A stretch of 64,000 nt of DNA from Calothrix sp. HK-06 (GCF_001904745.1 NZ_MRCD01000018.1:46261-110260), one strand, 5' to 3'; positions 1-8,537 are shown, numbered from the stretch's first letter. Notes: generated by a model not told the origin, from the letters alone. Numbers and translations: made by a program.

Positions 1-115
1 GTCTGAAACGTTTGCATAGTATGAGTTATAGCATTATTAATCTAAACGTCGCGCTAAGGACAAAAAATCTATGAATGGCACAGTCCTGCTATAGGTAGTC
101 CCCCAGCATGGGATG

Positions 116-230
116 ATTGCCGAAAAGTGTAATACCCAATGGTCAAAAATCACCATAAGCATTGTCTGCAACTATCAATGATTTCCCCTTCTCCTTGTCC
201 GATACTGAAACTATCGAACTCAAACAAATG
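116..230 (+). promoter_or_regulatory. Conserved 5' leader/promoter module, copy 1
   Basis: This stretch upstream of the exported-protein gene matches, in order, the leaders of the three peptidoglycan-binding genes near 7.2-8.3 kb. Shared blocks are ATTGCCGAAAAGTGTAAT, then CAATGGTCAAAAATCAC, then ATTGTCTGCAA and TATCAATGATTTCCC, then TCCGATACTG, followed by an A-rich tract and the ribosome binding site. The same block order upstream of two unrelated protein families argues for a shared promoter or 5' untranslated control element. Its regulator is not known from the sequence. Confidence 0.6.
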
Positions 231-251
231 ATTTTACAAGGAGATTGAATT

Positions 252-650
252 ATGAATATTAAAGTTATCGGTTTAGCTGCTATTCTTGGTTTATCTGCAC
301 CTGCAATTACAGATATTGCTTTAAATCCTCAAAGTGCTGTAGCAATGCCTACAGATTTTGTTCGTCCCACAGGTGCTTTTACAGACAGCAGTACTGAATG
401 GGTTGTAAAGCTTAATTTAGACGAGTTTGGTGTTTATACTTATTCAGGTCAAAATACCAAACAAGGAAGTGATTTAACTCTAAAAAGTCCAGAAATATCT
501 GGCAATAGCCAAAGTTACACTTATACTTTCAAAAATAATAGCTACAAATATATTATTACTTATCAACCAGCAGACAAAAAACATATTCGTCTCACGGTTG
601 TTAACCCACAAGGAAGCACAATCTTAAATAAACTGATGGCTAAGGTATGA
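252..650 (+). CDS. Small exported protein of unknown function
   Basis: The 132-residue product begins with a Sec-type signal peptide: Lys near the N terminus, a hydrophobic stretch at about 5-20, and likely cleavage after the AVA at about 29-31. The rest is polar, rich in Ser, Thr, Tyr and Asn with alternating patterns that suggest beta strands, and there are no Cys residues. A good ribosome binding site (AAGGAGA) sits seven bases upstream of the ATG. The gene stands alone and shares its leader module with the peptidoglycan-binding genes at 7.3-8.5 kb, which suggests co-regulation in the cell envelope. I do not recognise the family. Confidence 0.8.
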   Translation: MNIKVIGLAAILGLSAPAITDIALNPQSAVAMPTDFVRPTGAFTDSSTEWVVKLNLDEFGVYTYSGQNTKQGSDLTLKSPEISGNSQSYTYTFKNNSYKYIITYQPADKKHIRLTVVNPQGSTILNKLMAKV

Positions 651-726
651 AATTATAGAGATGTTTAGACTATTTATTTGAGGGAAAACATCAGATTTAA
701 GTAGGTGCGGTCTATATAAGTTGACT

Positions 727-905
727 GCACCTATTTTTGTTAACAGTATTTGACTTTTCACATTATGTGGAAAAACGAACAAACGAACCTAACCCCCCAA
801 CCCCCTTCCCTACAAGGGAAGGGGGAGTACATCCGCTCCCCTCTCCTTGCAGGAGAGGGGTTGGGGGAGAGGTTCTTAACATGCACCTGTTTTTGTTAAC
901 AGTAT
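727..905. repeat. Palindromic repeat element flanked by 23-bp direct repeats
   Basis: Two near-identical 23-bp copies (GCACCTRTTTTTGTTAACAG plus TAT, one mismatch) at 727-749 and 883-905 flank two hairpins: CCCCCTTCCC/GGGAAGGGGG and CTCCCCTCTCC/GGAGAGGGG. This is a typical cyanobacterial short dispersed palindrome. A related core lies in the element at 8538-8705. The element lies between two genes and may also act as a transcription terminator. Confidence 0.65.
751..775. repeat. Short dispersed palindrome, copy 1 of 3
   Basis: TGACTTTTCACNNNATGTGG followed by AAAA forms an imperfect inverted repeat. Further copies are at 2568-2591 and, in reverse orientation, at 7183-7207. All three are intergenic. 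Confidence 0.5.
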
Positions 906-925
906 AGGATTAAGGAGTAAGGATT

Positions 926-1246
926 ATGGATAGAGTACTGATGGTACAAGGGTTAATTGTATTAGTGACTGTGGGAATAATCCTGTACATTTTATATCTA
1001 TGCTTACATTTGTGGCGCCAAAAACGTCTTCTATCACAACAACTCCAGCTTCAGCAGGATTTAATGGAAAAGACATTTGCTTCAATTCACAATGGTCCAG
1101 TACAAATGTTGGGGTTTATTATTAGAGAAGTTGAAGTTCATCAAGTAAATCAACTTCAATTACTAGAGTATTTACGTGGTATTTACCAAGATATTTTAGT
1201 AAATGTTGAAAAACTGAATACTGAGGATTCTACTTTAAACAGATGA
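926..1246 (+). pseudogene. N-terminal fragment of a NarL-type sensor histidine kinase
   Basis: The 106-residue product has one membrane segment at about 8-28, a short coiled segment, and then FASIHNGPVQMLGFI. That last stretch resembles the H-box of HisKA_3 dimerisation domains in cyanobacterial NarL-family kinases (IHNGPLQTLA), where the His is the phosphate acceptor. The rest of the dimerisation domain and the whole ATPase domain are missing; the frame stops and runs into palindromic repeats. A strong ribosome binding site (AAGGAG) is still present. It is either a truncated kinase or, less likely, a stand-alone membrane phosphotransfer peptide. Confidence 0.6.
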
Positions 1247-1272
1247 ATCCAAAGCCATCAGCATTTATGGCG

Positions 1273-1322
1273 CCTTGGAATTACATTCCAAGGAGCAATA
1301 GTCCAAGTGCGTTAAAACGCAC
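1273..1322. repeat. Two adjacent short palindromes
   Basis: A perfect hairpin CCTTGGAAT-TAC-ATTCCAAGG (1273-1293) is followed by GTGCGTT-AA-AACGCAC (about 1307-1322). They sit at the broken end of the kinase fragment and look like short interspersed cyanobacterial repeats rather than a terminator, because no T tract follows. Confidence 0.5.
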
Positions 1323-1434
1323 ATTTTGCCGTTCTCCCAAAATTCAGCCCACTAAGTGCGGAAGAGCTAAATAAAGTTTTGGCAAGGAAATTGGACAAAC
1401 TTCAATTTTCCTTGTTTGAATCGGCTAAAAACAG

Positions 1435-2058
1435 TTAACTGGCTGTAATCGCTTTTTCAATTTCTTTTCTTACTAGTTCTTTGTTCGTAATAACTGTTGC
1501 TTCGTCTCCGGTAGTGGCTTCAATTGCAAAAAAATGTACATCTAGAATTCCCAAAAAATTCAAAAGCAGTTTCAGATAGGGTTCTAAAAAGTTAAAAACA
1601 GCCATTTGCCCATTTTGGGTATATCCACCTGCACCGTAAGCACATATTACATAAGCGCGTTTACCAGTTACAAGTCCATTGAAGCTCTTACCATCATAGG
1701 AAAAAGTCTTTCCAATTCTAACAATTTGGTCTATCCAAGCTTTGAGAACTGATGGTACAGAGAAATTGTACATTGGTACACTTAGTAACAAAACATCAAC
1801 AGAAAGTAGCTCATCGATTAAAGCATCAGATAAACTAGTAGCTAGTTTCATCTGTTCACTGTGTTGTTCTTTAGGCGTGTAATACCCAGCAATTGTTACA
1901 TCTGAGATATGAGGAATTTCAGTTTGTACGATATCGCGGACAATAACCTCATCATTTGGGTATTTTTTCAACCAAATTGTTTGGAAAAAATCAGCAATTT
2001 CTCTAGAATGGGAATTTTGCTGGCGAGAACTAGAATCGATTCTGAGTATTTTAGCCAT
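1435..2058 (-). CDS. azoR: FMN-dependent NADH-azoreductase
   Basis: This is a flavodoxin-like NAD(P)H:quinone/azo reductase of the AzoR family, about 207 residues, the usual family length. Visible family features are MAKILRIDSSSR with a nearby Ser-Arg pair for FMN phosphate binding, PMYNFSVPSVLKAWIDQI in the middle (FMN ring and dimer contact), and GKTFSYDGKSFNGLVTGK. The enzyme is expected to be a cytosolic homodimer that reduces quinones and azo compounds in two-electron steps. I prefer the ATG at 2058, giving MAKILRID, over an upstream GTG that adds three residues. It is monocistronic, with no obvious partner. Confidence 0.9.
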   Translation of the reverse strand: MAKILRIDSSSRQQNSHSREIADFFQTIWLKKYPNDEVIVRDIVQTEIPHISDVTIAGYYTPKEQHSEQMKLATSLSDALIDELLSVDVLLLSVPMYNFSVPSVLKAWIDQIVRIGKTFSYDGKSFNGLVTGKRAYVICAYGAGGYTQNGQMAVFNFLEPYLKLLLNFLGILDVHFFAIEATTGDEATVITNKELVRKEIEKAITAS

Positions 2059-2426
2059 AATCTTCACGTATCAATTTTGTTATACAAAGGAGTGTTCGAT
2101 CCACATAAGCAAACTATATTAGCTGCAAAGTTAACAATAAATACCAATTTACGAATAATACTCGTGCAGATTATGCATGAATAAAATTTGAGTGATGCTT
2201 GGCTGAATGCGTCGTAAAAATACAGTTGTTGTTTGACCAGTTTCTAATGGTGCGTCTGTGGTGTAAGTAATATCGTTTCACAAAAACCTTGATACAAATA
2301 CAGCTATTTATTTTTCTCCGATTGACGAATAAAAAGTAAGTACTTAGAATAGACTCCGATAACAGAACCAAATATCTGAACTGTTGCTGCCAACTGTAAT
2401 AGGTTGGTAGCTTTGCTTATACGGCG

Positions 2427-2458
2427 CCCAATCTTTTACGTAGAGGTTGGGTTTTTTA
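2427..2458 (+). terminator. Terminator-like hairpin in a gene-poor stretch
   Basis: CCCAATCT pairs imperfectly with AGAGGTTGGG and is followed by TTTTTTATTTT. An almost identical structure lies at 10655-10688 after the sulfatase. The rest of 2068-2907 holds no convincing gene, only a short dispersed palindrome at 2568-2591. Confidence 0.55.
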
Positions 2459-2907
2459 TTTTACCTGGGGAGTGGGATATGCAGTATTGCTGTCCCGGAG
2501 CGCTCTGTTGCTCCCTTAAAGCAAAAGCGCCGTCTTGTCGAATTTGGAACGATACCCATTTTTAACCTGACTTTTCACGGCATGTGGAAAACGCCCTAAC
2601 AGAGGCTCAAGCCTTGATTTTACGTTAGCCTTTGTCATTAACTTAAAGCTATTGATAATTAGTCTGTGATAAGGTACAGCTTTTTCGTGCTTTGAGGACT
2701 TCCCGTGAAAAATCAGGGCGATGCTTAGGGTAAATTTAATTGCTGTCTAAAAGCATCATCATATTGATTTTTTGCGGAAACCCCTTAATTGGTTGTGATT
2801 ATTATTATTGACTATCATTCAGGGAATACCACGACAAATGTCTAATGGTATTTTTACTTGCATCTTTTAATTACATCCACACGGTTATTATCTACCAACA
2901 TATAAAA

Positions 2908-4731
2908 ATGATAAAAAAAATCTTATTTGCATCAGCAAACCCCAGTGACACAAGAAAACTGAATTTAGATAAAGAAGTACGCGACATTCAAATCGCGCTA
3001 AAATCGAGCAAAAATAGAGATGACTTTGAAATTGTCACCTGTTTGGCTGTAAGAGTTGAAGATTTACGACGCGCATTATTAGACGAGCAACCTAACATAG
3101 TCCACTTTTCAGGACATGGGGATACATCCGGTTTGAGGTTAGAAGATGATAATGGGTTAACGCAAGTAGTCAGCGAATTAGCATTAGCTAGTTTATTTGA
3201 GAATTTTAGCCGCCAAGTTGAGTGTGTAGTACTCAACGCCTGCTATAGTAAAGTTCAGGCTGAGGCAATTTACAAACATGTTGATTGCGTTATTGGGATG
3301 AACCAGCCAGTAAGGGATAATTCTGCTATCAATTTCGCTATCGAGTTTTATGACGCTGTTTTCTCAGGAGAAAGCTATGACTACGCTTTTAATATCGCAT
3401 GTTCTTCTATGCAACTAGAAGGTAGTAAAGAACATTCAACTCCTGAAATTTTATTTAGACCTGCTAAAAGTACTGAGAAAAATAATACGTCCCAAGAAAA
3501 AACACAATCACAATTCGGCGAAATTTGTGAAAGTGTTGGCGGTGCAATGTGCGGTGGGATGCAAGCTGCACAGGGTAACAGTAATAATTTCTGGACAAAT
3601 AACAACAGTTTTCGTCTTTGTTCTGTCGATGCTGCTAATGATGATATTTATACACAATTTGCTGGATATGTTAACAAAGCAGAACAGCAGAACAATCTTG
3701 CAAAAGTCACTTGCAGTTCAGAAAACACAAACAAAGATAAACCAATTTTATATCCTCTTTGGTTTGGTACTAACCGCAGACCAAATAATCCAGAAAATTT
3801 ATCTCAAGGATTTTCAGGAGAGCGCGCTGAACAGATTTATTATGGCACTTGTGAAGTATTAGTACCAAAGTCCCATAAAATTGGTTCTACTGGTTCTCCT
3901 TTATGGCAAAGGATTTTAACCTTGACCGACGACCGTCTTAAACTAAAGCAAGAAAGTCTGAAATCTTTCCATGAAAATGATTTTTGGAATGAAGTGCGTC
4001 AGACGTTGTTGCAAAAAATTAAACCAGATGAGCGTTCTGCTTTAGTCTTTATTCACGGTTATAACGTCAGTTTTGAAGAAGCGGCTTTACGAGCCGCTCA
4101 GATTGGGGTAGACCTAGATTTTCAAGGGATTATGACTTTCTATAGCTGGCCATCAAAAGGAGAAGTCGCTGGCTATACAGCGGATGAAGCAACAATTCAA
4201 GCTAGCGAGAAATATATTACTAAGTTTTTACTTAATTTGGCACAAAACAGTGGGGCAAAAAAAATCCACATTATTGCTCACAGTATGGGAAACAGGGGAT
4301 TACTCGGAGCAATGCAGCGAATTTTGACTACAGTTCAAGCTGAGAGTCAAGTCTTATTTGGACAAATCTTTCTCGCTGCTCCTGATGTTGACCCGGATAT
4401 TTTTCAAGAATTAGCAGCAGCTTATCAAAAGCTAGCTGAACGCACGACTCTTTACGTTTCTCGTAAAGATAAAGCTTTGCTGGCATCAGGTATTATTCAC
4501 AGTCATCCTCGTGTTGGGTTCTTTCCACCAATTACAGTTGTTAATGGCATAGATACAATAGAAGTCTCTAACATTGATTTAACATCTTTAGGTCATGGTT
4601 ATTTTGCAGAAGCTCGTAGTTTGCTGCAAGATATACACACATTATTAACGCATGATACATCTCCCGAACAACGATTTGGATTACAAATACAACAAGATAA
4701 TGGGCTAAATTACTGGGCGATTAGGCAGTAG
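2908..4731 (+). CDS. CHAT-domain protease fused to an alpha/beta hydrolase (DUF900-like)
   Basis: The 607-residue product has a caspase-like CHAT domain at about 1-190, with candidate catalytic His70 in HFSGHG and Cys112 in LNACYS. A low-complexity linker with Gly/Asn/Gln follows, and then from about 270 an esterase/lipase-type domain: FGTNRRPNNP, FIHGYNVSF, and the nucleophile Ser459 in IIAHSMGNRG, followed by APDVDPDIF. That second half matches the DUF900 alpha/beta-hydrolase family. The ATG at 2908 is chosen because the CHAT fold starts directly with MIKKILFASANP; an upstream in-frame ATG at 2845 would add 21 unlike residues. CHAT proteases are often effectors of regulated cell death, so the hydrolase may be a second toxic activity or be released by cleavage; that is inference. 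Confidence 0.85.
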   Translation: MIKKILFASANPSDTRKLNLDKEVRDIQIALKSSKNRDDFEIVTCLAVRVEDLRRALLDEQPNIVHFSGHGDTSGLRLEDDNGLTQVVSELALASLFENFSRQVECVVLNACYSKVQAEAIYKHVDCVIGMNQPVRDNSAINFAIEFYDAVFSGESYDYAFNIACSSMQLEGSKEHSTPEILFRPAKSTEKNNTSQEKTQSQFGEICESVGGAMCGGMQAAQGNSNNFWTNNNSFRLCSVDAANDDIYTQFAGYVNKAEQQNNLAKVTCSSENTNKDKPILYPLWFGTNRRPNNPENLSQGFSGERAEQIYYGTCEVLVPKSHKIGSTGSPLWQRILTLTDDRLKLKQESLKSFHENDFWNEVRQTLLQKIKPDERSALVFIHGYNVSFEEAALRAAQIGVDLDFQGIMTFYSWPSKGEVAGYTADEATIQASEKYITKFLLNLAQNSGAKKIHIIAHSMGNRGLLGAMQRILTTVQAESQVLFGQIFLAAPDVDPDIFQELAAAYQKLAERTTLYVSRKDKALLASGIIHSHPRVGFFPPITVVNGIDTIEVSNIDLTSLGHGYFAEARSLLQDIHTLLTHDTSPEQRFGLQIQQDNGLNYWAIRQ

Positions 4732-5025
4732 GGAAGTAGTAAATAAGGTATCCAGAGGAATTACTTTGGGTGGACGCAATATTGGGTGGCCGCCGAGATA
4801 CCCGCCAAAAAGAGACACGTTGTAAATTAATATTGCAAAAAATCCCTGATTGATTTATTAAATTCACTAAAAATTATATAGCAAATCAAAATTTTGCGCG
4901 GTGAATTTTGCTTTTACCCCTTTTCCTCCTTTACACTTGCCCATCAATGAGCTTTTTAGAGGACATTTTCGCAAGAGAAAACACACTCAATTCGGCAGCA
5001 TTAAAACAACGTAACATCAGAGGTT
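4732..5025. other. Gene-free stretch
   Basis: I see no gene, RNA or clear repeat here. Confidence 0.5.
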
Positions 5026-5244
5026 TCAAACATATTTGTTAACCGATAATTGCCATGCAACCTCATTCTCGCTCGTAATCATATCGGGTTGCCGTCCCAT
5101 GAGCCGCTCATACCATGTTAGGGCAGAATGATAATCAGCTACTGCAAGACTGAAAAATACTACTTCAATAGCCAACGTCCCCTCCTTTTTTACCTTACCC
5201 TGTTGTATTTTAGCTTCGCTAGAAAGAGGAAGAAGTAACAACAT
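5026..5244 (-). pseudogene. Fragment of a VOC/glyoxalase-fold protein
   Basis: Residues about 25-65 read VVFFSLAVADYHSALTWYER and continue with LMGRQPDMITSENEVAWQL. This is the start of a vicinal-oxygen-chelate domain (glyoxalase/bleomycin-resistance fold). The second half of the domain is missing, and the N-terminal extension has no counterpart in the family. It borders the insertion-sequence graveyard at 5.3-7.1 kb, so truncation by transposition is likely. Confidence 0.55.
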
Positions 5245-5305
5245 TTAGCGGGCATGGTTGCACATATACAGCAATAAGACCTAGTTTACTTTTAAATAGT
5301 CATAG

Positions 5306-5595
5306 TAAGTAACTGGACAAAATTAATTACACAAATACGTGATAAAATATTTGAGAACAAAAAGGTGCATTTATTAATATTTTGTATGATATTTATCAGA
5401 GAAATCAATCCTCTATCACTTAAATTACTAGAACGAATTTATCATCAAAGCCGACATAATCAAGTACGGCAGAGAGCGCATTGTCTAATACTAGCAGCGA
5501 GCGGTAAAAAAATAGGAGAGTTAATAAAGATTTTTAAAGTTAGTTATAAAACAATATATAACTGGTTTGACCGTTGGGAGTCGGAAGGAATAGTA
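5306..5595 (+). mobile_element. IS630-family left end with truncated transposase
   Basis: TAAGTAACTGGACAAAATTA at 5306 looks like an IS630-type terminal repeat; a related sequence borders the small element at 47684-47815. The reading frame from 5365 encodes a helix-turn-helix region (RQRAHCLILAASGKKIGEL and then VSYKTIYNWFDRWESEGIV) typical of the IS630 transposase N terminus. The match stops exactly at 5595, where the IS4-type element begins, so the DDE domain was lost through that insertion or a later deletion. Confidence 0.7.
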
Positions 5596-6825
5596 GCAGA
5601 AATGCTTAATGTTAATAAAAGCTGAATAAAAATAGCTCAAAATATGGTAGTTTTGAGCTAGAAAACCAAAAAATAATAATTGACCGTGATTATATATTCA
5701 TTCCCAAAAATTGTCAACGAGATACTGACATCTTTACCTAAAAATGATTATCCAGTTTTGAACACTCAATTATTTGTATCTTACTGGTTAGGCTTTACTT
5801 TAGATAAAAGCTTAACCAGTATGCGAGATTTATTTAAGCGTCTAAACAATACAGGATATGAATGTGATATATCTACTTTCTCTAAAGCGCGCCTTACATA
5901 GAAGCCAAGCTCCCTTCATTGAAATTTATCAAAAACTCAACCAATTAGTTAACCAAAAAACACAAAGTAAATCTTTAAAAGACTATATCGTTTGCCCTAT
6001 AGATTCAACAATAATTACTTTGACCAGTAAATTACTTTGGGTGTTGGGATATCACCAAGTAAAACTATTTAGCTCTCTGAATTTAACTAGTGGCACTCCA
6101 GAAGATAATCTGATTCTTTTTGGGCAAGGACATGATTACAAATATGGCTCACCAATGATGTCGAATTTACCAGTAAATGGCGTTGGTGTCATGGATAGGG
6201 GAGGCAGTGCATTGGGCGGGTTCCCCGACTTGAAGCAACTGCCGTGCTTTGCTGGTTTAAAATTTATCCAACAATTAAGTGATGATAATAAATTTTTTGT
6301 TTTGAGAATAAGTAATAGTTGGAAACTTGAGTTTGATGAGCAAACAGGATTAGTTAGGGTAGGCACTGGTAAAAATTCAGGACTGTATAGAGTTGTTAGC
6401 TTCTGTGATTTGGAAACTAAAACAGAGTATCGCCTAGTCACTAATTTACCATTTGATGGAGAAACCCAAGTTTCAAATTAAGAAGTGATGGAGATTTATA
6501 GATGTCGTTGGGGTGTGGAATTATTATGGAAATTTTTAAAGATGCATTTAAAGCTTGATAGACTTATCACCAAAAATGTTAATGGCATAACCATACAAAT
6601 CTATTCATGTCTCATTGCTTATTTAGTTATTCAATTAATAGATACCCCTAAACAATGGGGCAATAAGTTAATAGATAAAATCCGCTATTTACAAGCTTGT
6701 ATGAATAAAGAAATAAGTTACATTCACTGGATGCAAAATGTTATGCTATGTTGATGTTATAAGAGGTTTATAGTATTAATATACCTAAAAATGTAAAGTT
6801 TTGTATCGGTATTCAACATTTCTGC
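5596..6825 (+). mobile_element. IS4-family insertion sequence, degenerate
   Basis: A 1230-bp element bounded by imperfect inverted repeats GCAGAAATGCTTAAT (5596-5610) and ATTCAACATTTCTGC (6811-6825). The edges coincide with the points where two other transposase genes lose their family similarity. No clear target-site duplication is visible, and the flanks belong to two different transposases in opposite orientation, so a deletion after insertion is likely. Confidence 0.65.
5680..6754 (+). pseudogene. IS4-family transposase with frameshift and internal stop
   Basis: Three consecutive pieces read as one transposase. The first (5680 to about 5901) has the N-terminal NEILTSLPKNDYPVLN region. 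The second is in another frame and carries the candidate DDE residues in CPIDSTIITLTS and GVMDRGGSALGGFPDLK. The third follows an in-frame TAA at 6479-6481 and holds the YRCRWGVELLWKFLKMHLKL signature with the catalytic Glu. So there is at least one frameshift near 5890-5900 and one nonsense codon, and the element is unlikely to move by itself. Confidence 0.75.
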
Positions 6826-7077
6826 TAATACCACTGGGATGCCATAAATTTCTTGTGCTGTCTGTTTAAAAGATGGTTGAGTCAATTTATCAAAATTTGT
6901 TTTAGGATTAGAAAAGAATTCGTAACTACGTTTTAAGTCACTGGCGTTGTCAAATACGGAAGACAGAGGCTGACCATATTTTACTGTCAAAGACTCAGAA
7001 ATAAACACTGCTCTATCAGTTAGACGTTTGTCACCAAAATCACACTTACTGTACGGATTTGCTTCTAGTAGTTTCAT
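6826..7077 (-). pseudogene. N-terminal fragment of a Tn5-like transposase
   Basis: The reading frame starts MKLLEANPYSKCDFGDKRL and continues with FDNASDLKRSYEFFSNPKTN, the DNA-binding N-terminal domain of Tn5/IS4-type transposases. Similarity ends at ...IPVVLA, exactly where the terminal repeat of the neighbouring IS4-type element starts; the catalytic domain is gone. The last residues of the open frame are read from inside that element. Confidence 0.7.
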
Positions 7078-7149
7078 TGGTACCCAGAAAATATAACACT
7101 ACAAGCACCTTACATTAAAGAGTGCAAACCATCTTGAATTTATGTGATT

Positions 7150-7186
7150 GGTTCGCGATATTATAGCGCGAACCATTTTTCTTTTT
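7150..7186 (+). terminator. Hairpin followed by a T-rich tract
   Basis: GGTTCGCG-ATATTATAG-CGCGAACC is followed by ATTTTTCTTTTT. It separates the insertion-sequence remnants from the leader of the first peptidoglycan-binding gene and could insulate it. Confidence 0.55.
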
Positions 7187-7212
7187 CCACATCCCGTGAA
7201 AAGTCAGATTTT

Positions 7213-7335
7213 TAACCCATTGCCGAAAAGTGTAATGAGCAATGGTCAAAAATCACAATTGTCTTTGTCCGCAATTATCAATGATTTCCCTTTCATATTC
7301 TCCGATACTGTAATCATCAAACACAAACAAAAAAG
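7213..7335 (+). promoter_or_regulatory. Conserved leader/promoter module, copy 2
   Basis: It carries the same ordered blocks as 116-230 (ATTGCCGAAAAGTGTAAT, CAATGGTCAAAAATCAC, ATTGTC, ATCAATGATTTCCC, TCCGATACTG), followed by an A-rich ribosome binding site region. It precedes the first peptidoglycan-binding gene. Confidence 0.6.
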
Positions 7336-7344
7336 GAAAAAGTT

Positions 7345-7593
7345 ATGCCAGTAGATACTCAAGACCGCACATTAAAACTTGGCGCCCAAGGTGATGATGT
7401 TAAGCATTTGCAGCAAGACCTGAATCTTCTAAAATATGGACCACTAACAGTTGATGGTGACTTTGGCACAAAAACAGAAACTGCGGTTAAACATTTTCAA
7501 AGCAGTAACAAGTTAACTGTAGATGGAATTGTTGGGCCACAAACTTGGCAAGTTTTACATGAACAAGCAGCAAGTGCCAGAAGAGCCAGTTAG
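7345..7593 (+). CDS. Small peptidoglycan-binding domain protein, tandem copy 1
   Basis: The 82-residue product is a single PG_binding_1 domain: LKLGAQGDDVKHLQQDLNLL, then YGPLTVDGDFGTKTETAVKHFQ and DGIVGPQTWQVL. The VDGDFG and GIVGPQTW turns are the family hallmarks. It has no signal peptide and no catalytic domain, which is unusual because such modules normally tether a secreted hydrolase. It is the first of three near-identical genes spaced exactly 461 bp apart (start to start). Ribosome binding: AAGGAAAAAG just upstream. Possible roles are a wall-binding adaptor released by another secretion route or a cargo module; the sequence does not decide. Confidence 0.88.
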   Translation: MPVDTQDRTLKLGAQGDDVKHLQQDLNLLKYGPLTVDGDFGTKTETAVKHFQSSNKLTVDGIVGPQTWQVLHEQAASARRAS

Positions 7594-7674
7594 TTGCACT
7601 CTGTGCTTTAATCTTAGCCGAAAAAGCTTATTCAATAGTAACTCTCGCTCTCGACCTAACTGATACCCATTTTT

Positions 7675-7797
7675 AACCCATTGCCGAAAAGTGTAATGGG
7701 TAATGGACAAAAACCACAATTGCCTTTGTCTGCAATTATCAATGATTTCCCTCTAGACCTGTCCGATACTGTAATCATCAAACACAAACAAAAAAGG
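7675..7797 (+). promoter_or_regulatory. Conserved leader/promoter module, copy 3
   Basis: Near-identical to the copy at 7213-7335, one 461-bp period downstream. It ends in AAAAAAGGAGAAAGTT, a strong ribosome binding site, before the second gene. Confidence 0.6.
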
Positions 7798-7805
7798 AGA
7801 AAGTT

Positions 7806-8054
7806 ATGCCAGTAGATACTCAAGAACGTACATTAAAACTTGGCGATATTGGAGATGATGTTCAGCATTTGCAACAAGACCTGAATCTTCTCAAATATGG
7901 ACCATTGACAGTTGATGGTGACTTTGGCGCAAAAACAGAAACTGCGGTTAAACATTTTCAAAGCAATAACAAGTTGACTGTAGATGGAATTGTTGGACCA
8001 CAAACTTGGCAAGTTTTACATGAACAAGCAGCAAGTGCCAGAAGAGCCAGTTAG
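7806..8054 (+). CDS. Small peptidoglycan-binding domain protein, tandem copy 2
   Basis: 82 residues, differing from copy 1 at only a few positions (for example GDIGDDVQ instead of GAQGDDVK and FGAKTE instead of FGTKTE). It has the same lone PG_binding_1 domain without a signal peptide and the same RRAS C terminus. The strong ribosome binding site AAGGAG lies seven bases upstream. The coding and leader sequences are duplicated as one unit, so expression is probably parallel to the neighbours and acts through dosage. Confidence 0.88.
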   Translation: MPVDTQERTLKLGDIGDDVQHLQQDLNLLKYGPLTVDGDFGAKTETAVKHFQSNNKLTVDGIVGPQTWQVLHEQAASARRAS

Positions 8055-8136
8055 TTGCACTCTGTGCTTTAATCTTAGCCCAAAAAGCTTATTCAATAGT
8101 AACTCTCGCTCTCGACCTAACTGATATTCATTTTTA

Positions 8137-8258
8137 ACCCATTGCAGAAAAGTGTAATGGGTAATGGACAAAAACCACAACTGCCTTTGTCTGCAATTAT
8201 CAGTGATTTCCCTTTCATAATCAACCATACTGTAATCATTAAACACAAACAAAAAAGG
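8137..8258 (+). promoter_or_regulatory. Conserved leader/promoter module, copy 4
   Basis: Third tandem copy of the leader, with small changes (ATTGCAGAAAAGTG, TCAACCATACTG). It retains the spacing and an AAGGAGA ribosome binding site. Confidence 0.55.
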
Positions 8259-8266
8259 AGAAAATT

Positions 8267-8515
8267 ATGCCAGTAGATATTATTGACCGTACATTAAAAC
8301 TTGGCGCCCAAGGTGATGATGTTCAGCATTTGCAGCGAGACCTGAATCTTCTAAAATATGGACCATTGACAGTTGATGGTGACTTTGGCACAAAAACAGA
8401 AACTGCGGTTAAACATTTTCAAAGCAATAACAAGTTAACTGTAGATGGAATTGTTGGACCACAGACTTGGCAAGCTTTACATGAACAAGCTGCAAGTGCC
8501 AGAAGAGCCAGTTAA
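8267..8515 (+). CDS. Small peptidoglycan-binding domain protein, tandem copy 3
   Basis: 82 residues, same single PG_binding_1 domain (VDGDFGTKTETAVKHFQ, DGIVGPQTWQAL). It differs from its neighbours near residue 4 (DIIDRT for DTQDRT), in HLQRDLN, and in QAL near the end. It is the last copy of the 461-bp tandem array. Its downstream region is interrupted by the element at 8538-8705, which can be recognised by comparison with the tails of copies 1 and 2. Confidence 0.88.
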   Translation: MPVDIIDRTLKLGAQGDDVQHLQRDLNLLKYGPLTVDGDFGTKTETAVKHFQSNNKLTVDGIVGPQTWQALHEQAASARRAS

Positions 8516-8537
8516 TTTCTAGGGGGCTTTAATCTTA

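Noticed and set aside
2171..2371. 66-codon minus-strand frame upstream of the azoreductase
   Set aside because: Unusual composition, no ribosome binding site and no recognisable domain.
7148..7354. 68-codon open frame before the first PG-binding gene
   Set aside because: It covers the conserved leader, which is repeated without this frame being preserved in the other copies.
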